Assembly (NCBI RefSeq): GCF_001632365.1
Contig: NW_024468541.1
Location: 367,969 to 431,968, forward strand
DNA: 64,000 nt
Reading direction: 5' to 3'
Origin: Laetiporus sulphureus 93-53
Lineage: Eukaryota; Basidiomycota; Agaricomycetes; Polyporales; Laetiporaceae
Positions 47,025-59,574 of this stretch are shown here, one piece after another. Numbering within the stretch: position 1 is the stretch's first letter; each line of letters opens with the position of its first letter. The position numbers were made by a program, and so were the translations under genes. The notes under the pieces are model-generated. The model searched no databases. It saw nothing but the letters and a program-made list of their open reading frames with translations, and had not been told where the DNA came from.

Positions 47025-49940
47025 ATGGGGGTGACGCAAAAGCCCCCGACGTATATTACGCCAGGCCCTATAGTTGACCAACCTACAGAAATGTCGGTAC
47101 GTAGGACACATTTTCTTATACATGATCGATGCCTCACAAGATATAAGAATGCACGCCTTACTGATGATACGTGGCAAGCGTTTATTGAGGAAGCATCAAA
47201 AGAACAGGATCGGTATATTAAGGCTTGGAATACGGAAATGGACACATTACTGCTATTCGTACGTCTCCTCTCCTATCGCTGCGTGTGATTGCGCTCATGA
47301 GTGTTTCAGGCAGCGCTGTTTTCCGCGGTCTTGACCGCGTTTGTCGTCGAGTCATATCAAGAGTTGCAGGTAGACACAGGTTCAGAGACGGTTGAAGTGC
47401 TGCAACAGATACTCGGGACTCTGCAATCAATCCAAGGCACCGTTGGTACCTCAGGTGTCTCAACGGATGTGTCCGACTTCCAGCCTACATCCTCCGCAGT
47501 GCGCGTCAATGCGCTTTGGTTCGCGAGTTTGGTCATCAGCCTGTCAGCTGCGTTCCTAGCCATCCTCGCAAAGCAGTGGTTGCTTCATTTGGACAAGACA
47601 TTCGCACCTACGCTCCCGATGAAAGGTCGGCAACATCAATATCGCTACGAGAATATCGAGAAATGGAAGCTCACTCCAGTACCATCCTCGCTGCCTATCC
47701 TTCTGCACGTATCCCTCTTACTATTCTTCGCCGGCCTTATCGAGTGCCTATGGTCCGTCAATGTCACAGTCGCCGTTGTTTCCCTTTGCTTCGTCGGAAT
47801 CACTGTGACGATTTACTTTGCGATCCACATTCTGTCCCTTGTATGCCCTCCCTCTCCGTACAAATCATCAGTGACATCAGTGCTCCTGGCAGCCTTTGCA
47901 ACCGTACTACGCGAAGTTGTTGCCGCTGTAGGCGCTCCGCTGCTAGTCGTGCTGCTCTTCGCAGCCTTCTCCCTTTACCGCGGGTTTTTCTACCTCATTG
48001 CACCATTTGTCTCCGAATCGTGGACAGAGGATATCCGCACGCTCGTGGAGATCCTAAGCTCCACGATGAAGATCAAGAACCGCCTCACGAAGTGGAGAAT
48101 GGGGATCAGACGGTCCTGGGACCGGCATATAACTTCATTACTTATAGGGGATGTCCAAGAGAATCGATACATTTCTCGCAATGCTGGCCGGCTTGATGTT
48201 CACATCCTCGCTCGCATGATACAGGCGTCATCTCGCTATCCGATTAGACGCAGCGCGCTCGCACAAGAATTAGCACGTTGCGATGCACTACTTTCATATC
48301 GAATCCTCCTCATCGATTCCGGTGCGACCTCTCTTCTAATGGATGAGCTCCACTCGCTCTATGAAGGAAACTTTCAACAAATCTCATCGCAGACACAAGA
48401 TGATGCACTACGGCAAGCAGAAGCATTGATGAAGTTGCTGACCGAAGCGGACGAATCCGATTCGCATACGATTATACAAGTGCAGGGTATCCCCATTCAT
48501 ATCGACGTGAGGGCGGGCAGCCAATCTTATGAAATCCACATCTCTGACGACATGCTACGGGATACGGAATACCTGCCGTTCCATGCAATAATACTCAGGC
48601 TTCGGTATGCGAACTTCTCTTACTACCAGAACGAAGTAGACGATGCGGTGAAGGCTTTCTACGACCGCTTGGAGAGCACGAACGACATATCCGAACTCAC
48701 GACTATGCATCTCGTGAATGTAATCAACACGATAATCTACACTGCCAAGATACCCGTGGAGACACCTTTCGGATTTGATGGTCAGCAAGCAATGAAGCTC
48801 AATGCTCGTGCTTTGGAGGTACTCGCCGCTATCGCGGTACACAGACCAGATATGGATGATCGCGTCAAGCGTCAGCTAAGCTATGGAATGTGGCTCCTCT
48901 CCCAGCCCAAGTCACTCGCTTCTATCGGGTTGCTCATCCCGATTGTCAGCACGACTGCTACGTTTGCAAAAGCCCTCGCGGAGTTGATGACTCCCAGATT
49001 GAGGCTACCATCCGTGGCATTTGCCGTATTGGCCCTACTAGAAGCGTCGTTGTATTCTCAATCGAATTTCTCGGTGCCGAGCCAGGGCGATGGAGGTGAC
49101 ATTGCCGAGCTAATACAGGTTTTGGTTCAGAAGTATCCCTTGTTTGTGGATGACCTTCGAGCTGGATTCTCCCATGATTCCAAAGATCTGCCTGTCGTCA
49201 TTCCAGGTTTGAACTTTGAGGACATGGTTTTGAAGCTCCTACAGCGCATTGTCCGGATATCAGGATACCTCATCTTCAACGACTGCAATGTACCGAAGGT
49301 CGACCTGGACTGCATAACTCTCGTTACACTGGAATTATTACTATGCATCTGCAAGCACATTGAAGACTTTCCTTCCTCTGATAGACGGGACATACTTCGG
49401 ATTGCGTACGGGAGTGCTTGCCGGATAGCAGTGCCGCAGAGCATGCAGGAGACGCGCAATCAGTCCCCGTCCTGGTCTCGGCCAAATGAGCCTGCAGAAC
49501 TTCCTGCGGAGAAACAGTCGATTGCCTCGACGGCCAGCGTAATGCGAAAGGACAATGAGCTGAAGGGCTCAAGCAGCTCCATACGCGGTTTGTACATCGC
49601 ACACGAGGAATATGACTTGACCAGTTTTCCTCCAGAGAGTCTTCCAGATGCGTTTGTCTCCGCGTTGCAGGCGACATCAAGTTTGAAGGACCCTCCAGAA
49701 GCACTCAGGACCATCTTATCTATGATTACATTGTTATCACGGATCTCAGGCGGCCCGCGCTCTGACGATCTTAATTTCTCCATTCTGGCAAAATTGCGAC
49801 AGCAGTCACACCTAATTGCGGAACTCACTGCGCCTCTGGTGTCAAATAGGAGATTCGGCGAGTGCGCGAGACATGCCCGTGATGTCATTCAAGTTCCTGC
49901 AGAGGGACCTTTCGATCTCGACGACAAAGTGGTCTACTAA
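47025..49940 (+). CDS. DUF6535 multi-pass membrane protein
   Basis: Exons 47025-47096, 47148-47258 and 47310-49940 give 937 aa. The 51 nt first intron (gtacgt to ataag) is preferred to reading straight through because the resulting 37-codon second exon lines up with the 36-codon exon of the paralogue at 57608-57715; both end in Leu-Leu-Phe before an intron. The DUF6535 domain covers about 30-230: an amphipathic helix with Thr-Trp, a Leu-Phe-Ser-Ala-Val-Leu-Thr-Ala-Phe segment, then the hallmark Ala-Lys-Gln-Trp-Leu after a transmembrane helix, and three or four more hydrophobic helices to about 280. The long remainder is soluble and helical. The family is expanded in Agaricomycetes and has no established function. 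The frame is intact, unlike its neighbours. Confidence 0.85.
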
Positions 49941-50200
49941 AGGCGAAGAGTCCTTTGTGATCCGGTCGTGTTGTGCCGGTCGCTGGCACAGTTCATATGA
50001 GCAGCTTGTATTTGTCAACAAATCTTATCGTTTAGGTACACACATCTGTACAAGCTCGACCAACGGGATGATGGGGTGGATGAGTCATGGTACTATTCTT
50101 CAGCGCCGGACCTCTATTGGACTACTCAGTAATGCATAACATATCTCCCATGTTCTCAGTAAATTCGCGCACGCGAGCCGGCGCCTATCAACTCCAAGTT
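49941..50200. other. Spacer after the intact DUF6535 gene
   Basis: Non-coding by inspection; it separates the intact gene from the broken fragment that follows on the same strand. Confidence 0.5.
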
Positions 50201-50877
50201 ATCACTTGCAAAATACGTCTCTAGTTGCAATCGCGGACGAAGACGAACCTGCTGGAGGCCATCACGTTTGCGACGCAGCACTCATGCACCAGAAGTGCTC
50301 GCTGACGGATACCTGCAGAACCTGCAAGGCGTACCGCAAGCGCGAACTCGAAGATCCGAGAGAACTTCTTGCTGAGCTTCCTTCAGCGAATCGTAAGGAT
50401 ATCCGGGGCCCTTGCGTTCTACTATCGCGAAGATGATGTCGGCTTGCTAAGGACTGTCTTCGAGCACATCGTCGCCATACCGCTGCAAATACTCCCAGAC
50501 ATATGCGAGCACGTCGAGGAGAACACCGTTTATAGATTAGACATCCCTGATCTGGCGTATGGGACAGTTTGTCGGACAGGGACTTCAGAGGGTCAACAAT
50601 ACATCGACTCTAGGAAGAATAAGCTTGGTAAGGTCGCAATATAGGACATGGAACTGAAAACAATTTGGGTGGTCCTGATGCGAGGAAGTCAGGAGTAGGC
50701 AGTCCAGAGCTGGATGGACCTTCGAAAGACCTAGGTCCGCGCATCGCACGAAAACAAAATCCACTACACGACGAGTTCCTTACTTTCCCCAGTTTCGAAT
50801 TATTCCCAAAAGCCTTTCTCTACGCCTTACGCACCACCTCCGACTACGCGTTCCGTTGCGAGGAGCAGCAGCACTGA
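50201..50877 (+). pseudogene. Truncated, frameshifted DUF6535 C-terminal fragment
   Basis: The frame at 50369-50644 contains Leu-Gln-Arg-Ile-Val-Arg-Ile-Ser-Gly, the same landmark as in the intact gene just upstream (about 49236-49262), followed by a matching helix and a Tyr-Gly-Thr-Val-Cys-Arg block. A second piece at 50740-50877, in a different frame, matches the later Phe-Pro-x-x-Phe-x-x-Ala-Phe-x-x-Ala-Leu segment. The membrane domain is missing. It is a decayed partial copy of the DUF6535 C-terminal region, oriented like its upstream neighbour. Confidence 0.75.
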
Positions 50878-52814
50878 TTTCGCCTTATTTCTTGTCAAGG
50901 ACTGCAGCTGCTTTGCGCAGGATGCGCTAGTAGCTGTCCAGATAAATCTTTCTGGGCGTGACCTCCATCACAAAGGTCTCAGTCAGAAAAGACATTCCGT
51001 CAACCTACTCTTCACCGCAAGAAGCGCACCCTCGGACGCTGGATCCTGATCTCTGTTTCAACGGGCGACAATGAGCTCACAAGACTCGCCATTCCTTAGC
51101 GCGCAATTCATCTTCTCAGTACTCGTCCATAGTGGCGTGACGGAGAAACCTTCGAGAAGAAGCTGGTAATGGAGGAGACAGTGCCACTGGTTGGTCACAA
51201 GTAAGACTTGTATTGGGAGTGGAACGTCTTCTAGTCTGGTGGGTTCAGTTATCTTATTGGTGGGTAGGGTATCGGAACGGTCGTTGCGCTAACGTTTGTA
51301 TTGCATCAGCTTCTAATCCTTGATAAAAGTTGCAATTGACGCTTATGATTCCATGCATTCGATGACCGTTCTGCGAGAACAAGGTGGGTATGCGATAAAT
51401 GAACCAGGTATATACGGTACTATGATCCTGGCTAAAATGCGCTCGGAACACTCTGGGAAGCGTGAAAAAGAACGAGATAAGAGTTTATTTTACATCTTGG
51501 ACACATTACGAGTCAGACAGCTGGTTGCCGAGGACGATCGGAGAACTAATATGCTTCATAGTGCTTGGCAAATCCAACAACTGACACACCTGGCGGCACC
51601 GCTTGGTCAAGCTCGCACATCCGCAAATCTCAGAGCCACACAGGCTCGCAGTTGCATGCTCTTTGCCAATCTGGGTTGCGGATAGCATTGCCCCTCGATC
51701 TCATATGAACTGCTAGCAAACTGCTCGCCTCCAAAACGTCCAGCAGCTGAGGCCTGAGGAGTCACAGCCTCGGATACCTGTGCACGGAACACTGAGCGAC
51801 CGGGACGCGATGCCTCGCCTGCGCAATAATATAATAAACGATCGCACACGGTTGTTTTTATCGTTCATGCAATACATGGCAGGCTGTGGGAGAACAGAAC
51901 CTGCCCCGAACCCTGCTGCGGCAGCGTGGCGTCGGTAGGTGTCGGTAGACGCGCGGTGACAGGGTCTATCCAGCGAGGCCGTCTCTCAAGGAACGAACGA
52001 GACTCGAGAGATTCATGACGTACGGGCTGTGCGACGCCCACCGCGCGATGGGGGCTAGGCGTTGCAGCTCGATGGACGTACATGCGGCTCCCGACTCACA
52101 GGAGTTGACGTACAGCGGACGTGAGTATGGCTATAAATGTACCGCGACTTATCCTATCTGGGCTCAGAGCAGTGCTGTTCGGCGCGTGGGCCCAGGCAGG
52201 ACGGAACACTTCCGATGCCTTTGGTCAACGCTGTAGTCAGTGTACTACCCAGTGAGCGTCTTCCGGTTTCTCATTGTGCAAAAGAGCGTTCAATGGCATA
52301 TGGATAGGAAAGCGGCATCGGTATGTAGGAGGGTGTTTAACGCGCGCAGCAATTGTTCTGCTGCGGCTTGCGCGATCTCGACCTAAAAAAATCCCCGAGG
52401 GCTGTGAGGTGATGAGAATTCTACCCTCCGACGATGCAAGCCGGAACAAAGAACGCAGAGCCTGAGCGCTGAATGTTCTGAACAGTGAGGGAGTCAGCGC
52501 GAGAGATTTGATTCCGGTTTAGTTCCGAAGGTCACGTGCCGTCAATTGACGGAGACCTGCCTGGAAAGGCAACGCTCCGAGAACACCAGCAATGCGATGT
52601 GGCGACCTCGAGGCATCGTCTCCTCCCCCGTCCTCCTCCGTCGTCCTCCTGCGGAACGGGTACTTATACTCCCTCTCCTCCCCATCCTGCGCTTATGCCA
52701 ACCTCCCTCATCACTGGGACCGTTCTACTTCCTCATATTCCTTTGCTTCCGAATCGGCCATTGTCCCGGTAGACGCCGCTTCATTGACAAAAGCCAGTTA
52801 ATTCCTCTCGCACG
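50878..52814. other. Intergenic, 1.9 kb
   Basis: No supported gene. CT-rich sequence at about 52615-52800 precedes the proline-rich gene and likely includes its promoter and leader. Confidence 0.45.
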
Positions 52815-53546
52815 ATGACCGAGTACGACTACTCGCCCGCTGCCTACGAACGGTATTTGGCGACACAGAACAGGATCCAGAACTGGGTATCCAAACAGCC
52901 GGTGCAGGCCTCCCAGTATGCCAACCCGTTCACCCCTGCGACGCCGTCGGAAGCACCGTCGGCCTGCGCGGATGCGGACCCGTTGAGGGCAGCACCAGCA
53001 CGCGCCCACCAGCCGCAACTACAGCCACTGCGCATACCCGTGGCGGAGCGTCGCACTCCCTCGCGAGAGTCGCCACAAAGATCGACAAGCCGGTATTCGA
53101 GCAATGCCTCATTGGCGCCGCGGAGCGCGCCACCTCAGCCGTCAATGCCGCCGCCCGTAGATCCTAGACAGTTTGGATATCCAGGCGGTGCTGTGGTGCC
53201 TGAGCGGCTACGCCCGAGGCCGGCACGCTCACGCACGCTGTCGTACAATCCTCCCGCCCCGTCTTTTGCACCGGTCATTCGGCGGCCACTACCACCACCA
53301 CCAGCACCGATACCCGTACCGCAGCCGGTCCTCGGTGTACCCTCTCCCATTCATGCAATACCTCCGCCTGTGCAAGGGCACAGCGTTGTGCAGCGTTCAT
53401 ACCCGTATCGGTATGACTATGCTAGAAAGGAGATCGTCCTCCCTCCTCCGCGTCCGGGAGACACGTACATCGTGATACCGCCAAACGGAGGTCCCATCCA
53501 GATGGTCGTGAGTGTAGACCCCATTTCGAAGCATCAAAAATGTTGA
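52815..53546 (+). CDS. Proline-rich protein of unknown function (cassette copy 1)
   Basis: A single-exon frame of 243 aa. The N-terminus is acidic and Tyr-rich; residues 30-190 are Pro/Ser/Arg-rich and probably disordered; the C-terminus has a conserved-looking block (Pro-Pro-Pro-Arg-Pro-Gly-Asp-Thr-Tyr-Ile-Val-Ile-Pro) that could be a small folded element. It has no signal peptide or membrane segment. It converges on a DUF6535 gene, and the pair occurs again about 8.1 kb to the right, where this gene is broken. I do not recognise a family. The ATG context (gcacgATGA) is acceptable. Confidence 0.65.
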   Translation: MTEYDYSPAAYERYLATQNRIQNWVSKQPVQASQYANPFTPATPSEAPSACADADPLRAAPARAHQPQLQPLRIPVAERRTPSRESPQRSTSRYSSNASLAPRSAPPQPSMPPPVDPRQFGYPGGAVVPERLRPRPARSRTLSYNPPAPSFAPVIRRPLPPPPAPIPVPQPVLGVPSPIHAIPPPVQGHSVVQRSYPYRYDYARKEIVLPPPRPGDTYIVIPPNGGPIQMVVSVDPISKHQKC

Positions 53547-55801
53547 TCCTTCCTCGTTTTATTCCTGGAAGCGCCATGACGGGCCACGGACGCACTCGCG
53601 CTCGACGTCGCGCAGTAGCGCTGTTGCCATGCGCAGCCAGCCAAAGGCTGTACCGTTGTTCAAGAAAATCCTATCCTCGATAAGCCCGCCAACAGTCTAC
53701 CCTGCGCGGGGTGACCTCTCCCGGAATGTGAATGTGCCTCCCCCGAAGAAGTTGAGACGACATTCCACTAGCCATATATGAGTGAACGCGATCCAGCTTC
53801 GTATTGTAGAGTCCGTCGCAGTTGCCGCTCACACCACTCGCACCGTATGTCATGTCTTTCTGTAGCATAGGCCATCTCCCCACCTGTACTTTCTCGCTTC
53901 CATTTCAGCCATGCTATCTGGCGGACTCTGTGTCTTCGGGATTTCAATACGTTGTACCTTTGTGAACACCTGTGTGTCTTCGGGATTTCGTTACTTTGTA
54001 CCTTTACGTGCGGGTGTTCACAATAATATATAGATGAGACTTTGACACAGCAACCGGGCCACAGACTGCAGCAACCATCACAAAATCTTCGTTTTCCAGG
54101 CAATTTGAGATATGCTTCGGATTATTAAAGTAGTCTGAGTTATATTGAACGATTAGTAAGTATAAGAAATCGAGCGTAGTATAGAGGTAATTCGGTCAGA
54201 AGAGGCATCTATATCACATCACAGTCGGACGAGCGTAGCATAGGGAGAACCTGGTCAAGAAAGTGTATATATCACGTCATAGCGGGACCTATTTGCAGTC
54301 GTGAATACGTCTGAACATCCGGGCGACGGACTATGCACATACCTCAACATCTAACGAATTGGCTAAATACTTCCGCGAAGCACAGTGTTCTGCGTCAGAC
54401 CATTTGAAACATCCGGCGTAGACGTGGGCGCGAAAGCGACCTTCGGGGTGACTGAGTCGCTCTGTGGAGTTTCCACAGCTGTACGACTTGTGTCGTGATG
54501 GGGGATGGCTGGTCTCAGCTCGCTAGACGACGATGGAGATGGAGCTGATAAAGGATCGGGAAGGACAGGCTGATTTCTCGCAGTAGGTGTCTCGTCTCGC
54601 GGAGAATTGGCTGCTGTACCAGTGGTGTCAGACTTGGCACGCGATGCAACAACGGTGTCAGACTTGGAATTCGACATCCTTGGTATGTTACGAAACCGCG
54701 CAATAAAATTTGGAAATCGCCGATCAAAGTGTTTAACACTATTCGCCGCGGTCATATCATGGGCCCCACGGCCGGCTGATCCTGCAGTTTCGCCTCCAGA
54801 AGCCGGCGTCGAATTCTCTTTGAGAAGCTCGGTCAAAGCATTCAATGCCTCCGTTGCTGCTTGAAGCACATCACGATCCTTCCAGTGAGAACCAGTTACC
54901 GACTCAGGGGAAGACGCGGCAGCAGCGAGCTTGTCTGTCAGCGCACCAACAATGTCATACGCTGTAGCCTTCGGGCGTAGTAAGCCCTTCATCAACTTGT
55001 CACGCGGAGCGAACACTCTTGGTGCTTTACTCAGGAAGGCGATCCCTCGAAGAATGATTATGACTGTATCGGCTCCCCTAGCATCTTTGAGGTGAGCCGC
55101 CGCTTTTTCTAGAGAAGAAACAAGATCCTCGGCCATCGACCCAAAGGTGACAGATTTATCAGGACGTGTGAATCCGTCGATCGGAGGAGGGAGTTCATGT
55201 GTGGGCTTTGCGTCATCTGTCGACGGATCTTCAACGGTAGACATTCGCCGTTTAGAAGATGTCAACGTCCAGTTTCTCATCTGAAGGTGTACCATCTGGC
55301 GCATAGTCCCATAGTACATGCGCCAGACATCCTCCTGCGTCGACACTGAAAGTTTTGGAATCTGTGCGCAGACACTCTGCAGAAAAGTGAGCGTGCTAGA
55401 TATAATTTCTTGACGTTCAAGCCTAGGATGATCGGCGTCTTCGGATTCCTCGTCTGTGTATCCCTCCATAGCATAAAAACTGAGACAGCCAGATATCCTG
55501 ACGATACGATTCAGCAACCTGGGAAGATAGTCCTCCTGCTTCATGTCAGTGGCTCCTGGAGGAGCTGAAGGACATGACATTTGAGCAGGACCAAGTTGGG
55601 GATCGGGAACTTGTGGGACAGTTGAGCTCTGCTCATTTCTGGACGGCCTCGAAATCAGTTCAGGGCTGGCCCTGATCGTTTCGATGAAACGGATGTACTT
55701 TTCCGTAAGCGCTCTGATGAGCTGTGCATATTCCTTCTTCCCTTTATACCGGTGAACTCCGTCAGCTTCGCTGCCCGAGTATAGCAGACTTTCCAAGATC
55801 G
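52895..55801. repeat. Segmental duplication, copy 1
   Basis: This stretch matches about 60973-64000 in the same orientation, at roughly 85-95% over long blocks. It carries most of the proline-rich gene, the spacer and the 3' half of the DUF6535 gene. The offset between copies grows from 8083 to 8199 bases across the block, mainly through extra coding sequence in the second DUF6535 copy. The left edge is approximate; the right edge is not reached within the window. Confidence 0.88.
53547..54362. other. Convergent spacer with short tandem repeats
   Basis: Non-coding. It contains a two-copy repeat of about 50-60 bases at about 53928-54028 (tcttcgggattt and ttgtaccttt in each unit) and another of about 59 bases at about 54172-54289 (cgagcgtag followed by tatatcac). 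Both are kept in the second duplication copy (about 62011-62100 and 62257-62370). Confidence 0.7.
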
Positions 55802-58024
55802 TGAGAGTGCTGTAGAGGACGACGCTGCTGCTATCCGACGAGATGAGGCTGCTGAGTCGCCCGGAGAGTTTGTTGACACTACGTATAGTCGGCACGAGGG
55901 GATAAAAGGAGCAGTAACGCTCCGGATCGGATAAGAAGTAGGTCGCCCAACAAATCTGACGCTTGATAGGAAATGGCATAGTGAGTCTGCTCGATAGAAT
56001 AGCAGACAACACTTCCAATCCTCGAGAGGTATGTTGCAGTCTCATTCAAATATCCTCCTCGTCACTAGAGTTGGCAGATTTCCATACCCATTTCAAGGAG
56101 ATGAAGATCGTGGTGTTGACCACAGACAAAAGGGCTCCAGTATTCGATTCGAGGTGACTCGCCTCTAGGTTCTCCAAGCGTTGGTAGAATTTGGGGATGA
56201 AGGCCCCGACTCTCTCCTCGTACAGATTCGATCGTGATATCAAGACCTGAAGTCTCAACATTGTTGAGAAGAGATGAAGATTGTCTGTATCTATCAAGGG
56301 TGCATCTCCGACGCAGAGCCCTGAAGACCCAAAAGAACGAGATGCTCCATAACAAGCCTCAATTTCATCCCAGTCTATATCATCAGGCAAAGGTATGTCT
56401 TCCTCCTCTTCCACCCGAGACTCGGTGATCAAGCGGCAGAGAATGTCCCACTGCTTCACCAGCATCCCAGCTTGAGCTTCGTTTGGGCCTGCGACTGTGC
56501 TCGAGCGGATGTATCGTGATAGAAAGGAGGCTGCGCCGGCTCCCAGAAACAATGTCCTGTATTCCAGCAAGTGTTCGAATCGAAAAACGTCGATGGCTAA
56601 AGTGCTTGTTTGGGAATAATTCTGCCATCGTGGAGGTCGACTAATTAGAGCAGTGAGAATGTTCGCATCGAGAGACGCATGATGTCCTCGAATATAGTCC
56701 TCCTCGGAGATCCTTGGTGCCGTAAGGGATGCGAGTTTGGTCGTGACAGAACCTTGACGCTTTTTTCGACTCGGTTCTGCGTCCAAAGCCGCATACAGTG
56801 GCCGGAACAGGTCAAGCAATCTCTCGCTGAATTCTTGATTCTTCGAGATGACACGGAGAACATGCGAGATGATGCGCAACAGGTTGTCCAGAAGAAGGAG
56901 GATTATGGGGCCAATCACTGGCAGGGGGTTCGAGATGGCGCGATACAGAACAATTCGAATCATGTCAAACAACGCAAGGCCGAGTGAGGTTAAAGATGTT
57001 CTATATGGCGATGAAAGCCAGATGATAGAAGTGAGGTGCGTCGCGAAGTAGAACAGGACAGTGACTCCAGCCAGACCCGCGGACACTATCGCGATGGAGA
57101 AGTTGATGGACCATAGGAAGTCGATGAGGCCGGCGAAGAACAGCAATAATGAAAGGTGTAAGAGAACGGGGATCACAGCGAGCACTACCGACATTTTCCA
57201 CTTCTCCATGTTTCCTAATCGATGTTGGTGTTGTCTTGCTCGCATCTCAAGATCTGGAGATAACGATTCCGTCACACCGAGCAGCCATTGTTTGGCAAGT
57301 ATCGCTAGGAAGGCGGTCGATACGCTGATGACCAAACTCGCAAACCAGAAGCCGTTTACGCGAAGTGCAGAGGGTGTGGGTTTGAATACGCGCGAAGCGG
57401 ATAACGATGGTGTAGTGTCAATGGCGCCGCTATTATTTTGAATTGCAGCTAGGATTTGCCGGAGCACCTCTACGGTCTCCGCACCGGGATGCGTTTGCAG
57501 CTTCTTGTAGGATTCGATGACAAAAGCGGTTAATACCGCAGAAAATAAGGTAGCCTGGCGAGGATGAATGAGCCAGAGTGTCATGAGCTGCCATCAAGAG
57601 AACTTACGAAAAGTAGCAAACTTTCTAGATCAGAGTTACGTGCTTGAATAAAGTCGCCTTCATCCTTGGCTGCTTGCTCCACAAACGTTTTCCAAGTCTG
57701 ACAACTGATGCCGCGCTATCAAGGGAGTTGAGCCAAACTCTTGTCTCTCAGAGAATGAGAAGATTTCGAATACCTCGGAAGTGTTCTCGGTCTCGGTGGA
57801 TGCCTGATTTACATCACAAGTTAGAAGAACAGTCAGTCCAGTAATATTTCGCGTAGAGCTCACCAGTTGCTCAGATTGGTCCTTGGGTAGGTTTCCAAAC
57901 AGCGTCGTGTTTGTGGGATGGATTTGACGCGGCTAGTGCGCCATAAGATCGAGAATCTACATGTTCCAGTGGTACGTACAACGAGCTCGGAAGTGTTCCC
58001 TGGAGGATTGGTCGGCACGCTCAT
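54363..58024 (-). pseudogene. DUF6535 membrane-protein gene with in-frame TGA
   Basis: Minus-strand exons 57980-58024, 57864-57932, 57774-57803, 57608-57715 and 54363-57554, with introns of 47-60 nt, all in phase. The last exon reads the DUF6535 domain (Leu-Phe-Ser-Ala-Val-Leu-Thr-Ala-Phe, Ala-Lys-Gln-Trp-Leu, several transmembrane helices), is stopped by TGA at 56046-56048, and then continues open in the same frame for 560 codons. Stopping at the TGA gives 586 aa; without it the protein would have 1147 aa. The sequence after the TGA aligns with the intact paralogue (Met-x-Leu, then Leu-Glu-Val-Leu), so this is one gene. Either it has a nonsense mutation, or a minimal 45 nt intron (56021-56065, phase kept) removes the TGA. 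The frame shows no other damage. Confidence 0.78.
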
Positions 58025-59574
58025 ATCGAAACAATCTACCAGTAGCCCTGGCCAAACGCAACACCCTGTAGTTGCAAGAGGAAGAGTGTTCGAATCTGGA
58101 GAATCAGTTCGAGCTTGCCATTAGCAAAGGATCAAACTGTTCAGTGTGCGTAGCTACCTAATAACCCGCCCAAGGGACCACAGATGCTTTTCATCCGCAA
58201 TGCACGGGTGTTCATATATACATCGGAAGGGCGCTATCGGATGACAGGTTGCCAGGCACAATCCCGCCTTACACGCCGCCAGCGACATGCTTGTTTCACA
58301 CTTACCGATGGTAAGGACCGTCGCCTGTCCACTGAGGAGGGGCTAAGTGCGTGACGCCCGACAGCCTTGACGTGAAGATGCATTCGGTGGATTGTGGACG
58401 TTGATATCGGTGTGTAGAAGGAAGAACTCAATAAAAAAAGGCTTGTTCGCTTCGCCTATCCGAAGACGCCGCGCTAATCCGAGAGCGCAGGTAAAGCCCA
58501 AGGGAGAAAGCTTGCCGCATTCATAGGCAGGAGGACGTCGGATCTACATTAAGAGACAGGGATACGATTGTAAGCGTGGAGACAGTGAAAAACAAGGAAG
58601 CAACCAAACTCGGAGGCACCTAATATGGTAACAATACGGACGACGTCTGAAAAAGAAAGTCTATGGCGCCGCGCCATCGGCAACAGACGTCGTTTCCGGT
58701 GTGTCCAAACATTTTACATCGGGAGCGCTGTATACATCTCGGTGAGTTCGGTTTTGTGCGGGGAATCGTATTTACGAGCCGCAGTCTGCCGCGTCAGACG
58801 CGCGATCATCTACACCTCCTCGTCCTCTCACCCATTCACCCCGCGTCGTCGGACGCTGATAGAGTCGACGGATGCGAGTATCTTTATGCCTATCATCGTC
58901 CTTGTGCAGAAAGTGAAATAAAAGAATCATTACAAAAATGAGAACCAACGCGAAAATTACGGTACCGTCTCGTATCTCCTCCACACCACTTCCCGGCGGG
59001 ATCCCATGCAAAGGAGCAGACGTTCATCACACAAGTGGACCGACTCGCGCGCCTGCTCCTGAAGGCCGCTTGCGCAATGTTTTCCAACATAACTTTACCT
59101 TTGAGATAAGCAGGCGGCTTAGGAATATCTTCACATCTTGCGGCACATCCAAGACAGTGGTCATATACAGGCATCAGCACCTAAAGATATGATCAGCACT
59201 TGTCTGGTACTTCTCAGAGCAGCACATTGTTGGGAAGAATCAGTTTCTGGGGTACATCGAGTGACGGAAGGATGACAAGTGGTGTGGTTAGACACGTGGC
59301 TATCGAACACTGGCGAAAAATAAAACCTTGCTACGTTACATCTTCAGGTAGCTGCATAGTATAAAAGCTGGGATGCGAGTCGCTCACCAAGAGAGGCTTC
59401 GCGTCCTTCCGGAGAGGCCTTGTATCTTACAGTTCTTCTGATACACACGCGAGCGCCGTAACCCTTCAAAAGATTGTGAGTCCCGGCCACTCACGCTAAG
59501 CCAAGAAGGGACTTACTGCTTGCCAACGCCTCTTCGCTCGCTTCTCGCGCACATCCGCTGCACGCCGCACCATC
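58025..59574. other. Intergenic, 1.5 kb
   Basis: No confident gene. A two-exon minus-strand frame of 53 aa can be built at 58957-59164 but is too short to trust. A tataaaag motif near 59359 precedes the copia gag remnant and may belong to its regulatory end. Confidence 0.4.

Noticed and set aside
58772..59011. 79-codon minus-strand frame with one transmembrane-like helix
   Set aside because: No upstream ATG in frame (it opens with TTG after two stop codons) and no acceptor that would connect it to another exon.
58957..59164. Two-exon 53-aa minus-strand frame
   Set aside because: Splice sites and phase fit, but so short a product in a non-coding region is expected by chance; acceptor choice is also ambiguous.
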